Source of the DNA: Lepeophtheirus salmonis
Taxonomy: Eukaryota; Arthropoda; Copepoda; Siphonostomatoida; Caligidae
Assembly (NCBI RefSeq): GCF_016086655.4
Contig: NC_052131.2
Coordinates: forward strand, 35,341,705-35,405,704
Reading direction: 5' to 3'
Length of the DNA: 64,000 bases
The translations under genes were made by a program, and so were the position numbers. Positions 23,905 to 35,260 of the stretch are shown here, piece by piece (within the stretch, counting starts at the first letter, position 1; each line of letters starts with the position of its first letter). The notes beneath the pieces are model-generated. The model saw only the letters and a program-made list of their open reading frames with translations. It ran no database searches and was not told where the DNA came from.

Positions 23905-24245
23905 AAATGACATTTGACACATATCCATTCTTGCATTCCATGCGTATTCAGGACCACTGTTTATGCCACCAGCAAGTCCAAAACAATTGAATGGTACAAA
24001 ATCTCTGTCAAAAAGAACAAATTGGATCCGGAAGAGTTAAAGCAAACAGCTCATTCAATCCCCTCAAGTCCATCAGAGTCCAAGCAAGAGATATCAAGGT
24101 TTCACACCAGTTTATCCAGAGAGCTATCAAAGTGTATGTAAAAATAGCCTTGAAATGGTTGATAGGACACTTTTGACACCAGCAATGAAAAAAAAAACCA
24201 CCATCTCCTCGGTTGCAAGACTCTTTTGAATAAGTCTTTTGATAT
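23905..24245 (+). pseudogene. Tc1/mariner transposase relic (DNA-binding half)
   Basis: The forward strand encodes the paired helix-turn-helix region of the same transposase family as the relic at 1741-2333. It reads FRTTVYATSKSKTIEW, then KKNKLDPEELKQTAHS. After a frame change it continues with NPLKSIRVQARDIKVSHQF and QRAIKV, and then a scrap matching the family's linker (LLTPAMKKK-like, about 24165-24200). The catalytic domain is absent and the element ends near 24245. At least two frameshifts are present. No terminal inverted repeats were found. Domain identity is secure by comparison with the other copy in this window. Confidence 0.75.
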
Positions 24246-27200
24246 ATATGTGAACTCAATTGGTTATTATACAAAAGTTATTTATATTTTGATACCTAAA
24301 ATTTATTTAATATATCAATAATAACTTGGATTTAGGTTAGCATCGATTGGCACTTTATATATGTGATTATTTTGTAACGTAAAAAAAGTAATCAATGGTT
24401 TTGTTTTTATGTTAAATTAATCAAAGTAATGACTTGACCTACATTTCATTGTAGGAATGGATTTTCATGTGGTGTTAATTAACTTTAACATTTATTAATG
24501 CACTTAAGTGGTATTGAATGAAGCTTTTGTAGTAGTATAAATTTATACACGACTATAGTCATAGGCAAAAACATAGCTCAAAAGAAATATTGAAATGTTA
24601 TATTCAAACGTTGATTTATAACAAAAATTTATTCGAATTTTTTTTTTTTGAAGTAAAAAAATAAATAAAAAAGTTATGTAAATTTTCAATAAAAATGTTA
24701 ATAGATCAATTGTAAGTATTGCACAGCTTTGTGTAAATTTGAATATAAAAATATATACGATTACCCTATTTATTCACATATGCTAGAGAGTTTTTACTGT
24801 TGATTTTCTTTTTTTGGTTGTAGACGTTTTGAATATGAGTTAAAATAACATGAAAAAAGGAGACTGCAGACAAAGTATTTTTGAAATGATTGGAACTTGC
24901 TGGGAATCCATTTATTTCACATATACCACAACAAGTATAAAAATCAAGCTTTATAGTTTCTTTCAAAAAAAAAATATATTTGAAAAGTGTCTAAAAGATG
25001 ACCACAAGATCAATTTTTTTCTAATTTTGTGCAACGACAATGCAAAGACTTTTTTTTTCTAATTTTTTAATTGAAAAACTCTTTTAAGAAAATATATATT
25101 TTTTTATTATGGACTTTTTTATGACTCAAAACAAGGTCATCTATTAAACTCATATTATTTACAACAATGATATTTTCAGCAAAAAAGAAAACAGTTACAA
25201 AAAAATAAGTTGACAAGACAGCCGTTATATTTAAAATACTTCAATAGAGACACTCTATTTTTAAAGGCATATAAATAAGTTATTCCATTATGCATGTTTT
25301 ATTTATTACATTTTCTCGCATGCCTTATATTTGTAATTATGGCATCTATTTTAATCCTATTTGTCTCCAGAGAGTATGCCAAAAATATTTTTACACTATC
25401 ATAATTAGTATCTTTAATTTAGTAGACTATATAGTTCCTCATATTTTTCAACATTTAAAAAAAGTATCAATAGGAGAATTCTTACAGAAACCGCACATTG
25501 TGGTGGAAATACTCCGCATACTCTTAAAGTGCAAGAAAGGAATCTAATGCAGACCCATTAATCAGCATTGTTTAATATATATTGTTTTAAATTATTCAAC
25601 AAAAGCTTGACATTAAGGCATTTGGATCCTACTTCTATTTGTAATCCATTGAAACAATTGGTTTGTCAAATAATTGTTTTCAATGTCTCTGAAAGTGAGC
25701 AAAGTAAAATATATTCGGAGTGGGACCGATGGTAGATTATTACTTTTTACTTTTTCTTAATCATTATTTCTGGTGACACATGACTCCCCATCTATATTCT
25801 TTTTTTATACAAAGCACGTTTTTTTTTTACCTTTTTGTACTTTTCGAATAAATTCTGATTTTATATCAAAAGACATTTTTTTCGACTCAAATATCAACCA
25901 ACTTCATTTTCTTTGTAATTATATAATTAATCCAAAATTTCCGACTCGTATTCCATTTTTTTTAAATCTAATAATTCGTGTGGGGGTTCACCTGCCCCTC
26001 CAACTCCCTCATGACACTTCCCTAGTCCCTGACTGTGGCATGTATTACTCTATACCTAACAATGAAACCCTTATCATGAATCCGTCTTATTCATGATTGC
26101 AAATGAGACGAAAAATGATAAGCGTCATGGGGGAAAAAAAAAGATAACTTTATGTAATCTGTCTTCATCATCAAATCATTAAGTTATTAAACATTAAAAA
26201 AAAAAAGTTATCACTAATATCTTAAAGTATAATATATTCAACCTATTTGATCTGTGTTGCAGCAAGCACTATTTAATCACCATTCCCACAAAAATGTATA
26301 ATTTTTATTGCAAAGGATGCAAAAATCAATAAGGACATTAGAAAATATTGTATAAAATAAATAAATATGTTTTTATTATTATTCAATTTTATATAACATC
26401 TTAATTTTTCTAAAAAAAAAAGTTTGATTTTGATAATTTTTTATTATTTGTGTAAGTGGTTTTTTTAACATGACAATTATGACAACAGTAATAAAAAATA
26501 CACGAAGACATCATAAAATATAAATAATAATTTGAGTAACTTTTTTAATAAATTATTAATCAGTTATCAATAAATGTTGAAATAAAAAAATTAAATAATG
26601 ATATTTTATATATAATTTTATTATTACAAAATATCATTTTCGTATATCAAATTAAAGATACTAATTGTCCTCCTCATAAATTAATAAAAAGTCCCCCGGG
26701 TACTAACATGTAAAAATAAGGACATTTTCAAAAAATGAGTATGTTGGTTACCCAATATAAATCAGCATTTTTAAAATATAGATTGGAGTAAATGACAATT
26801 TAACTGTCTAAAACAGCGCATATATTAGATGGTCATTGTTTTAAAACCATAAAATTTGAGTTAGCAGATGTTGTTGTTGTTTTTTTCTAAATTTCCAAAA
26901 AGTAAAAATTTTATATCGTAAGAACAAATCTTTTGACAACAACAAATATAAATATGAAGTTTATAGTTAAAAAAATCAAGGGTACTTAATTTATTAAATT
27001 CTGAATTATTGAGAAGAAAACAGTTGCACAATTATGTACAATGCCTCAATGGCATATGTTTGATTTACATTCAATATACAAAACACTTATTTTTTACTGG
27101 ATCGACAATAATTCTTAATCTTTTTAATCACTACAGAGCCCCTACTTGTATAAGTGTAGGAAATCATTGTGTCTCAGATATTTTCAAAAACTTATATCTA

Positions 27201-27560
27201 GAAAATACATCTCTTGATGGTCTTTTGATATTAAAATAAAACATAAAATGAACCATACATCAGTTGCAACCAAAACCCTATGTGTTTAACAAAATAACGA
27301 AAATTAATTTTACACAAAAATATAACTCAATGAAGATTTGCTGCTAATCATTTTATCTTTTGCTGTTGCCTTTCAAACAAAAGTTCAGAAATTCGTGGCA
27401 TAGTTAGTACGAAGGGATAGAAGGTTTAAAAGATAATAACAAATGAGGTAGAACCACTAATTTGAATACTGAGCAACCCAAGTCCCCTGCAGGACATACA
27501 TCAAAGATTAGCAATGTGGCCTGATCACCCGAAGTCAATGATGGACAAGCGGTGTGAATG
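24246..27560. other. AT-rich stretch without recognisable gene
   Basis: No transposon protein or host gene is recognisable. The forward frames at 25290-25547, 25773-26096 and 27009-27239 are phenylalanine/isoleucine-rich and chance-like. A more GC-rich patch at 25975-26050 carries no motif I can name. Confidence 0.5.
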
Positions 27561-27831
27561 TCAAAAATAACACGAATGGGTTGTATTTATTTCCTGTAAC
27601 ACATTTTTACTAAACAACTATATATTTGTAGTCTTACAAGTAGAAGAAGCTTTTTTAAATCCCACAGCGGGTCTACGATTTTGTATTAGTGTCATCCCTG
27701 TTCTGAGCGATACAATACTGTTGTAGTACACTCGTACTAAAAACAAGTTTGCACGATTGACAGTCGCATCCGTGGATACTGGTGCATGCCGAACCCCCGG
27801 AGTTCGATCAAACAGTGATTAAGAACCACTG
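27561..27831. mobile_element. Solo hAT-type terminus
   Basis: The stretch ends at 27819-27831 with ttaagaaccactg, the reverse complement of CAGTGGTTCTTAA. This is the canonical outer end of many hAT-superfamily transposons. The adjacent interior (gaacccccggagttcgatc and surroundings, 27640-27810) is distinctly richer in G and C than the flanks, as expected for an inserted element. No hAT transposase and no opposite end were found, so this is a truncated or non-autonomous copy. The left limit is a guess. Confidence 0.5.
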
Positions 27832-28815
27832 ATTTAGTATATTCTCCACTATTTTTTTTAGATAAATAACTATATTTCCAAACTTGATTTCATTTCAGTT
27901 CTCTATTTCAAATCATGATTCTTACATTGTTATACAAAATTACATTCATTTTCCAATTTTTTAAAAAGTTTATTGTCATTCCAATATCTATTTTAAAATA
28001 GTTTTATTAGCTTTTCATAAGTTATTTTGATATTTCAACATGGTAACATTTTTCAGGATCAATAAATGAGGAAAATCTAAGTCAAAGATGGGCTATGCAT
28101 ACATGTATATATATAAAGTAAGAATGGGACATTACGATAAATGGGTCGTTACAAACTGTGGCACATCCTTCACGGTAAACAGTTTGGTACAGTATAATAG
28201 TGAATAATGTTTATTTAATAAATTTAATGTAGATTTCAATTTTTTCAATATTTTATTCTTTAATAACTTATTTTCTGTACAAATATTTACTTACCTTCTT
28301 TTAAAAGCAACTTTAGATTTAATATATAAACGGATTATGTAAAAACTATCATTAATTATTTTTATATTTTTTTTAAAAGAGATAAGCTGGTCTGTAATTT
28401 TCGGTAATAAACAAGACTAAATAGCAGTTGCACTATTACCAGCTGTCGAAAAAATTATTTTGCTTGATACAGATGTATGTGTTATTGCGAGGTATCGTGA
28501 AGCGAACATGGAAAAAATGGAAAAAATTTATCACTCCATCATACCCATAGTTTTTCGTCAACTGTGATGCATTTTATCATTTTTTTAAGTAATTATATAT
28601 TTGTATAAGGGAACACAGAAATTATTCAATTGAGGTATAAATGGATGTCTCACCATCAAAATCTATTAAAAAAAAATAACTAAAATTCTATAATATCAGA
28701 ATATATAATATAGGATCATATATATAGATACGTACCAAATCAAAGGTACAAACGATGCAAACCGTAAAGGTAGTAACAAACCGAACCACAGTACAACTTT
28801 TTGCCGTACTAGCCT
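27832..28815. other. AT-rich stretch without recognisable gene
   Basis: Nothing was recognised. A patch at 28440-28570 is less AT-rich but has no motif I can name. Confidence 0.45.
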
Positions 28816-28828
28816 TCCGGGATTAAAA

Positions 28829-29035
28829 AATGTATTGCTGCTTTGATTTGCGCCAGACATAGCACAACTGAAATTGTCAAGATTGTTGGGATCAAGAGCC
28901 ACAACATCTACAGGCTCAGAAAACTCATGAAAGAGGAAAAATCACCTTAAAGTCGAGTCCAGTAGTGGAAGAATGACCAAACTGACCCTAAAAGTGGCCA
29001 AGAAGGCGTTTGATTTGCTCAACAATTTGTGTTTC
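28829..29035 (+). pseudogene. Transposase DNA-binding-domain fragment (Tc1-like)
   Basis: The forward strand encodes an N-terminal helix-turn-helix: IAALICARHSTTEIVKIVGI, then KSHNIYRLRKLMKEEKS and a stop. In the next frame KVESSSGRMTKLTLKVAKKA continues, matching the usual linker and second DNA-binding part of Tc1-type transposases. Everything after about 29035 is lost. This belongs to a different Tc1 subfamily from the relics at 1741 and 23905, judging by the helix-turn-helix sequence. Confidence 0.65.
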
Positions 29036-29590
29036 TGTGTTTTTATCTAAAATACGAAAAATAATATATTAAAAATTAATTGCCGTTGAGTTTACATTTT
29101 TGTATAAAAAAGAGGAAAATTATTTTTGAAAAGACAATAAAACTATTAATAACTGAGCAAATTTTCTACACTTTAAGCTATTAAAAAAATTTCTACATTG
29201 TTCATCAAAAAAAAAACAAATTAAATCCATATTTATTTTTTAGAAAATCCTTAATTATTGCTTTTGTGCTGACAGACCACACTTACAGTTTTTTGATTTA
29301 TGCCATTATATTTGAAACAGTAGAAGAGGTTAAAAAATGGTCAATTTCTACCCAAAAATATCATACACCCTTCCCCCATCAATACGCATTGTACCAAAGG
29401 TGATTGGAGATGCTTCAAACCTTGCAACAAGGAATTTTTTTTTTTCCAAGAGAAGGGGGATTTCAATAAAAAAATGGAACAGGCTAATAGACAAATGGAG
29501 TGGGGACAAAAAAAATATTGTACCATTAAAATACGGTGACAACTAAAACAAAAATAAAAAAGTTTAGTTTGTTTTATTTCACGTCTCTAA
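29036..29590. other. Stretch with a short basic ORF, unassigned
   Basis: A forward open frame at 29337-29546 encodes a basic 69-residue peptide (for example FSKRRGISIKKWNRLIDKWS). It begins at an ATG but matches nothing I recognise. It may be a transposon scrap or chance. Confidence 0.3.
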
Positions 29591-29598
29591 GTGTAAAA

Positions 29599-29800
29599 TG
29601 GCAGAACAAAAAAAACAATGCATGTACGATTTTCTGTGCGGCAGTTTCAGTGCTGAGAAGTCTGTAGAGACTCTTGAAATCTTCATCCAGACTGTCTATA
29701 TCATCAAGAAGTTAATAACATCCCATATAACATAATGCGTCAGCTGCATCTCACATCCAAATTTGGATTTGCTTTAAGGTACTATTATCACAGCGTGCTA
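29599..29800 (+). pseudogene. Short transposase-like N-terminal HTH fragment
   Basis: From an ATG at 29599 the frame reads MAEQKKQCMYDFLCGSFSAE, then KSVETLEIFIQTVYIIKK. This has the length and pattern of the first helix-turn-helix of a mariner/Tc1-like transposase. A stop follows within about 45 codons and no catalytic domain is present. Assignment to a subfamily is not possible. Confidence 0.45.
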
Positions 29801-32300
29801 CTCGATGGACATGGTCTTATTTGTAAAGAGGTTCCTATTTGTTTGCTGGTGTGTCGAGGTTGATATTGCTTTCGAGGTCATATTGAATAAAAATAGATAA
29901 ATATGCGTAGTGGTTAAACATATCAAAATTGGTACTGAATTTTTGTTTTTTTTATTCCATAAAAATCATGTTTTTCATAATTTTTTTAAGGTAATGCAGG
30001 TATTGAGTTCACACTCTATATAATATATAAATATCTAATCAGGTATTTTGTCGCATGAAAATGTTTTTCTACTTTGGGTAAAAAAGACACGAGAAATTTG
30101 AATACTTCATACCAATAAATATGTAAGGATATAAAGCAAAAAAACAAATTTTTATATATCTCATACTTTCTTTAGAAGCTTTGTGTGAATATTCCCTGTT
30201 ATTACTCGTTTCTATGTAGCAACATCTTTTTTGTTTTGTGTACAACAAGAATGTCAAAATATATATTTATGATTATTCCATTGTGTACTTTTTCCTTTTA
30301 ACACATTAAACTTACCTTTTCTATAAAATATGATATGAATAAATTTATCAACGGTTAAAGGTGTTAGCTAAAAAAGGAAAATTTACTCTCCTTATATGTT
30401 TCCTGTTTTTAAGTCTTATTTTATCATTTTTTCCTACTTATGACCTGTTTGAATTTTTAGACACGACAATTCTCGTTTTTTCGAAAACAAAAGTCCCTTC
30501 CAACAATAAAAACAAAACAAAAAAACAACAACAATTAAATCGTATGCTTGAAACAAGATACTTTTTGGTAGTAATGGGACCTGTATAATTTTAAATTTAG
30601 AGTTTAGACTACTGACAAAAAAAAACCTTTTAATGTAGAGCATAAGTCGTAAAAACTTTAAATCAAGTTATTTTGTTTTTAAAATGTAATAAACATTAAA
30701 TTTTACAGTTAAAATGAAGCTTATATTTTGAAATTTACAAAAACATGATTTTTAATGAAATTTCCCGTATTTGTAAAATACAGATAAACCAGGAAGAATT
30801 GTATCCTGGGAGAGAAATTATATGTCTTACTTATTTATTTTTTAAATGCCCATATTTATTTTAGACCACCTATACTGCGTGTCAAGGGTTTCTATAAACA
30901 ATTAAATGCCAACCAACTTACTTCTCATATAATGCCTTCTGGGTTCATAGTCACATAAGTACTTCCTTTTTTTACCTTCACTGTATAATACTTTAGTACT
31001 AGGTTTTTTCCTTAGCAAAGAATATTTGCTCGATATATAAAGTCAAAAGATCATCAAGATCAGTAATGAGAGGTACAAAGTCAAGGTAGTTTTCTCTTAA
31101 TTAGTAATATACTTAGATAATGAAATATAATTATATTGCAATTTATTGCTTCCATATTTAAATTTATAAAATTGTTGGACAAAATATCTTTAGGGTACAT
31201 TTTGTCTTTTAATTTCAACTATTAATGTAGAATCAAAGACTGACTCTTCAAATCATATAATTCATTGTACTGATGTCCAGGTATTTTAAATATACTCAAA
31301 AATACTGTTTGATAGAGCAGAGCTGATCATAATCAATTTTATATTGATTTTAGGTAAAATTTTGTACAGGATATTTTAGGATTTGTTTAAAATCTAGGGT
31401 AAAAGTCTGGTATAGAAAACTCAATCCCCATTTGCTCTCCTCTCTTATTCCCAAATCTACCATTGACTGAAGAGTTGATGCCTTAAATAGGACTAAAAGA
31501 ACGATAGATATATTAATAAAGTGAATACACGTTCGGAGATTCAAACTTCGCTGAAAAGAATTTTTTGTATAATAAAGATATCTATTGTTACCCAATTTGA
31601 ATTAGATTATTACACACTTACACATTACACATTCTTGCACTAGTTTTTACTTTGCTACTGTAACTTCCAAGCATTGATTTTTTAACTCGTCTAAAGGAAG
31701 AATAGTTACTTTTTCTTGATGAAATTTCTAACACCAACATATTTTAAAAAAAACGGCTAATCCATCTGATGAGTTGAGTTGGCTTCTATATAAAACTTCA
31801 CATATGTGGCGTAGAGGTCAAATTACCTACCACAACCAACAATAAAGATCAACTCAAGAACATAATTTTTTCTGTTTCCGCATTTTTTCCCATGCTTTAT
31901 AAAGTGAAAAGCTAAAAAAACAAATTTTAACATTACCTATAACCGCATCGCCCTTTCAGATTTTCGTATTTGCCATTTTATAAAATTTTGAGTAGTTTTT
32001 AGACAAAAAAATAAAAGAAACACACGAATGAATATTAGTAAAGACAATAAGTTAAAATATAATTATTCCTAAATGGTTTTATATAAGCATTGAAATTGCC
32101 CAGGATAAACAAGTGAAGAGGAAAAGCTAGGTAAATGGACAGCATACTAAAAAGTACCATCCCATCTATCATATAATTTCCCCATATTTCTACCAATTTG
32201 AAAATCAGAACTATATACTTTTTTTAATAATAAAATATATATTCTGAGACTTCTATAAATATATAAGAGATATCCCATTAACAGACGCTGTTTGTGCCAC
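29801..32300. other. AT-rich stretch without recognisable gene
   Basis: Nothing was recognised. The open frames at 30069-30257, 30361-30588 and 31350-31595 are short and of chance-like composition. Confidence 0.5.
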
Positions 32301-32303
32301 TTT

Positions 32304-32592
32304 AAAATCTGGGAGAGGCGACATTAATTATTTTGTTGTATTTACAACTCATCGGCGAAACGTGAACTGAAACGTGATTCCTCCTTCATTAAAACTCAGA
32401 ATCTCTTTTCAAGTTAGACGCACTTCCTTCTTTCCTGATGTCTTGTTTTCTAAAATCTGGGAGAGGCTAACAATTTTGGTATATAGAGGTTATATTTTGC
32501 CGTTTTGTTTTGCTCACTCATGATGAAAGACTTTATTTTTGTTTACTTATGCAGAAAAATGAGATTTGAATGAAACGTGATTCCTCCTTCAT
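32304..32592. repeat. Two interleaved direct repeats
   Basis: The word aaaatctgggagaggc occurs at 32304-32319 and again at 32452-32467. The word gaaacgtgattcctccttca occurs at 32369-32388 and again at 32572-32591. The two spacings differ (148 and 203 bp), so this is a diverged duplication with an insertion or deletion between copies. I do not recognise the unit. Confidence 0.8.
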
Positions 32593-32599
32593 CGTTTTT

Positions 32600-33871
32600 C
32601 TTCTTCAAATTATTCCCCTACATGTCTTCAATCATTGAAACTACAGAAATAACAAAATGTTGAAATTTCACGAAAAAAAAAAAGAATTTATATTATTTAT
32701 GCACTAGTATGTATTCCTTCTTTTTGTTTTTCTATGTTTATTTTGAGATGTCTTTCCCATCCATTTTCATCTTGACAACATAGTTTTCAAAAAAATGAGG
32801 CTCCTGTAGCACTTCACAATGTCCATAATATCACTTGGTATTAAAAAGTCTTTAAAGATAAATGTAATCAGTGCAAAGTTACTAGGGCCTCATGGGAATT
32901 AACTGAGTGTTAAATATAATTATAATTCCCGAAACAAAAAAAAACCTCTAAATCACATTAAATTAAATTATACGATTTAAATTAGATGATTGAAAAGAAC
33001 ATTTAATTTATCTCACTAATCAGTAAACCTGTGTGATGTTTATGTCACTTGTATATTTAATTAACTCGTGTGCATAGTTTTTATCAACATTATCTACATA
33101 TGATCGTTATTGTCCACGATTCTTTTTATTTTATACCTTACTTCTCAAAATGTGTATCATTCTTTTCATTTCATAAAAAGAACTTACATTACTAATATAT
33201 TCTGGAGGCTGTTAAGACAATGTTTCTGAATCACTGATCTCTTTGATGTCCTAATATTTTATCTTTATTTTTAATTTTTGACAGAAGGAATTTTCCTCCC
33301 GTTCTGTGAGATATTAGCTTCCTAAAACTTTCAAGATGAAGGAGAGAATGAATAAAAACTATACAGTTGAACGGATGAAGAAAATAAATTGGACGTATTA
33401 AATTCGAATCTTGAGTTCTTTTATTTTTGTAATTTATTGAAGCGAGTGTTTTTTTTTAAATCATTTATAATATCAGTATCGTAACATGTTAACTTTTGAT
33501 CAATATTTGTAAAGCTGAACTTTTTATATGTTCTTCAAAATTAACACTTTTAACATTTACACTATTCTTTATATAAGTACCGTTTAAGAGTGAGTGATGC
33601 CGAAGTAAGGTATTGACTAAAAGTAGGATGAATGTTTGATTGAAGAATCTAATTTAAGCTTTAAAAGTTTCAAAAGGCGACAAGTACAAAAGCTAAATAA
33701 GTTAAAATTATAGTTTTATGTAGGTAAAATTCTTGAAAAATACTCAATGGTTTCCATAAATATTTTATTCTTTTTTGTCTTAAAATGCATTAGAAGAATT
33801 ATATTTATTTCAGGGAAGTCCTTCTGTTGGAAGAGTTTTTTTTTTTTTAGCAGCACTATTAGTGACCAAAT
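32600..33871. other. AT-rich stretch without recognisable gene
   Basis: Nothing was recognised. Short homopolymer runs are common, and no repeated unit or coding frame stands out. Confidence 0.5.
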
Positions 33872-34231
33872 TTATAGCATTTTAAACAAGCTGACAGTGC
33901 TGAGAAAAGGACAATGAAATTTAATAAATAATTGATAAGGTACAGCTGATGAAAAGTTATCATAAAAACAAATGCATTTTATACTTCTATGACTCTTGAA
34001 GCCAACATTTCTTTTGTTATTATTACACTTCAAAACTTTTACTTTTACTATAATCTCAAAGATAATACGAGTCACAAAGCATATAAAATAAAACCCCTGA
34101 TAGTCTATCTGAATGAAAGGTTCATAAAATTTTTGTCCATCAAGGTCAAAGAACTGCATCATACGTCCTAGATTGCAATTCATCACCTTGATTTTATTTA
34201 AAAATTTTTTTTGGTCTTCTAGGTATAGCAT
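33872..34231 (-). CDS. Unrecognised 119-codon ORF next to a dispersed repeat
   Basis: This reverse-strand ATG-started frame is the longest uninterrupted one between 24 and 41 kb. Its first half is protein-like (for example MQFFDLDGQKFYEPFIQIDY), and the second half becomes hydrophobic and cysteine-containing. It ends 17 bp before the dispersed repeat at 34249, and the equivalent position beside the other repeat copy (45216) does not hold the same sequence. It could be an exon, a piece of an unrecognised element, or chance. No domain is recognised. Confidence 0.25.
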   Translation of the reverse strand: MLYLEDQKKFLNKIKVMNCNLGRMMQFFDLDGQKFYEPFIQIDYQGFYFICFVTRIIFEIIVKVKVLKCNNNKRNVGFKSHRSIKCICFYDNFSSAVPYQLFIKFHCPFLSTVSLFKML

Positions 34232-34248
34232 CCATAAATAGTTATATC

Positions 34249-34732
34249 GACAATCATAGTAGACATTTACCGGAGTTTGAACAAAAAAGAAAATGATGTC
34301 TTTATTGTGAAAGCAAAAATATATAAAATCAAAATTGAGTCATTTATATGGCTCGTAATCTTGCTTTATCCATAGTATGAGATAAGAATTACTTCGTTAT
34401 GTTTCACATGTAAGATTTATTATAATAAATCAATCAATTTTCCATGGTAGAATTATTACTTGCTTGAATTGGAAATAAAAAAATATACCAAAATAATAAG
34501 TAAATGTTAAGAATGGAACTCCATAGCTAACGTTAGAATTGTGTTTATAATTAATAAGAAATTAACGCTCAAACTGGAAGGACACCATTGCCTCATCGAA
34601 TTCTGGCAAACGCATTGAAGTTGATACAAAAATTAATTCAATTTACTTCTAATATAATCAAGGAGATCTAAAATTGATTATAATTATCTTAGATTTTCTT
34701 TTCACTTCAATTGTGGGTATGAAAGGGTTAAT
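34249..34732. repeat. Dispersed repeat R1, copy 1
   Basis: About 485 bp aligns in the same orientation with 45216-45718. Shared landmarks in order are acatttacc.gagtttga, cgttatgtttcacatgtaa or its counterpart, ggtagaattattacttgctt, caatgttaagaa-like, and a terminal gaaagggttaat. The copies differ by substitutions and small gaps. I see no coding frame and no terminal inverted repeats, so the class is unknown. Confidence 0.75.
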
Positions 34733-35129
34733 AAAAAAATATGTATTGTTACAGCAAAAAGTGTTTAATTGTTTACACTTAATAACTGTTAGCAATGGAG
34801 GGTGCTACTGATGGCAATAAGTAAGTGTATTGGAATATTTGGTTTTTAAATAGAAAATTTATAATTTCAGAAGTTTTGCTTTATCAAAAATATCCTGGTT
34901 CTTTATTTTAAACAAAAAAAAAATGACTTTATACAAAGATTCAGATAGGAGGCAAAACTTTGTTAGATGCCAAAACAAGTGCGAAATATCAATATCTTTG
35001 ATTATATTAAAACGCCTCATTTTTAAGCATATAATAGTAATAGTAATTCGAAAAACTCAAGTTTCATTGTAAATAAAATATTATGGCATTAACTGGTATA
35101 TTAATTCAAACAATTTCAAAAGTATAAGC
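34733..35129. other. AT-rich stretch without recognisable gene
   Basis: Nothing was recognised between repeat R1 copy 1 and the hAT-type end. Confidence 0.4.
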
Positions 35130-35260
35130 CAGTGGTTCTCACACTTTTTTAATTGACTTAAGACCTTCAAAATATGTTATTAGCCACATATTCCTTATCA
35201 AGCCCAATCTTTTTGATGTTGTAAATAAACATATATTTTTATTTTACCTAGCTCTTAGAG
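35130..35260. mobile_element. Solo hAT-type terminus
   Basis: cagtggttctcacactttt begins at 35130 and has the canonical outer form of hAT transposon ends (CAGTGGTTCTCA). It is oriented opposite to the end at 27831. No transposase and no partner end were found downstream, so it is a truncated copy. The right limit is arbitrary. Confidence 0.45.

Noticed and set aside
25773..26096. Forward ORF of 107 codons
   Set aside because: Starts in T-rich low-complexity sequence and has no recognisable domain. The more structured C-terminal part is too short to judge.
27780..27815. tRNA-like T-arm word (ggagttcgatcaaac)
   Set aside because: No acceptor stem, anticodon arm or Pol III boxes at correct spacing. 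It lies in the hAT-type terminus.
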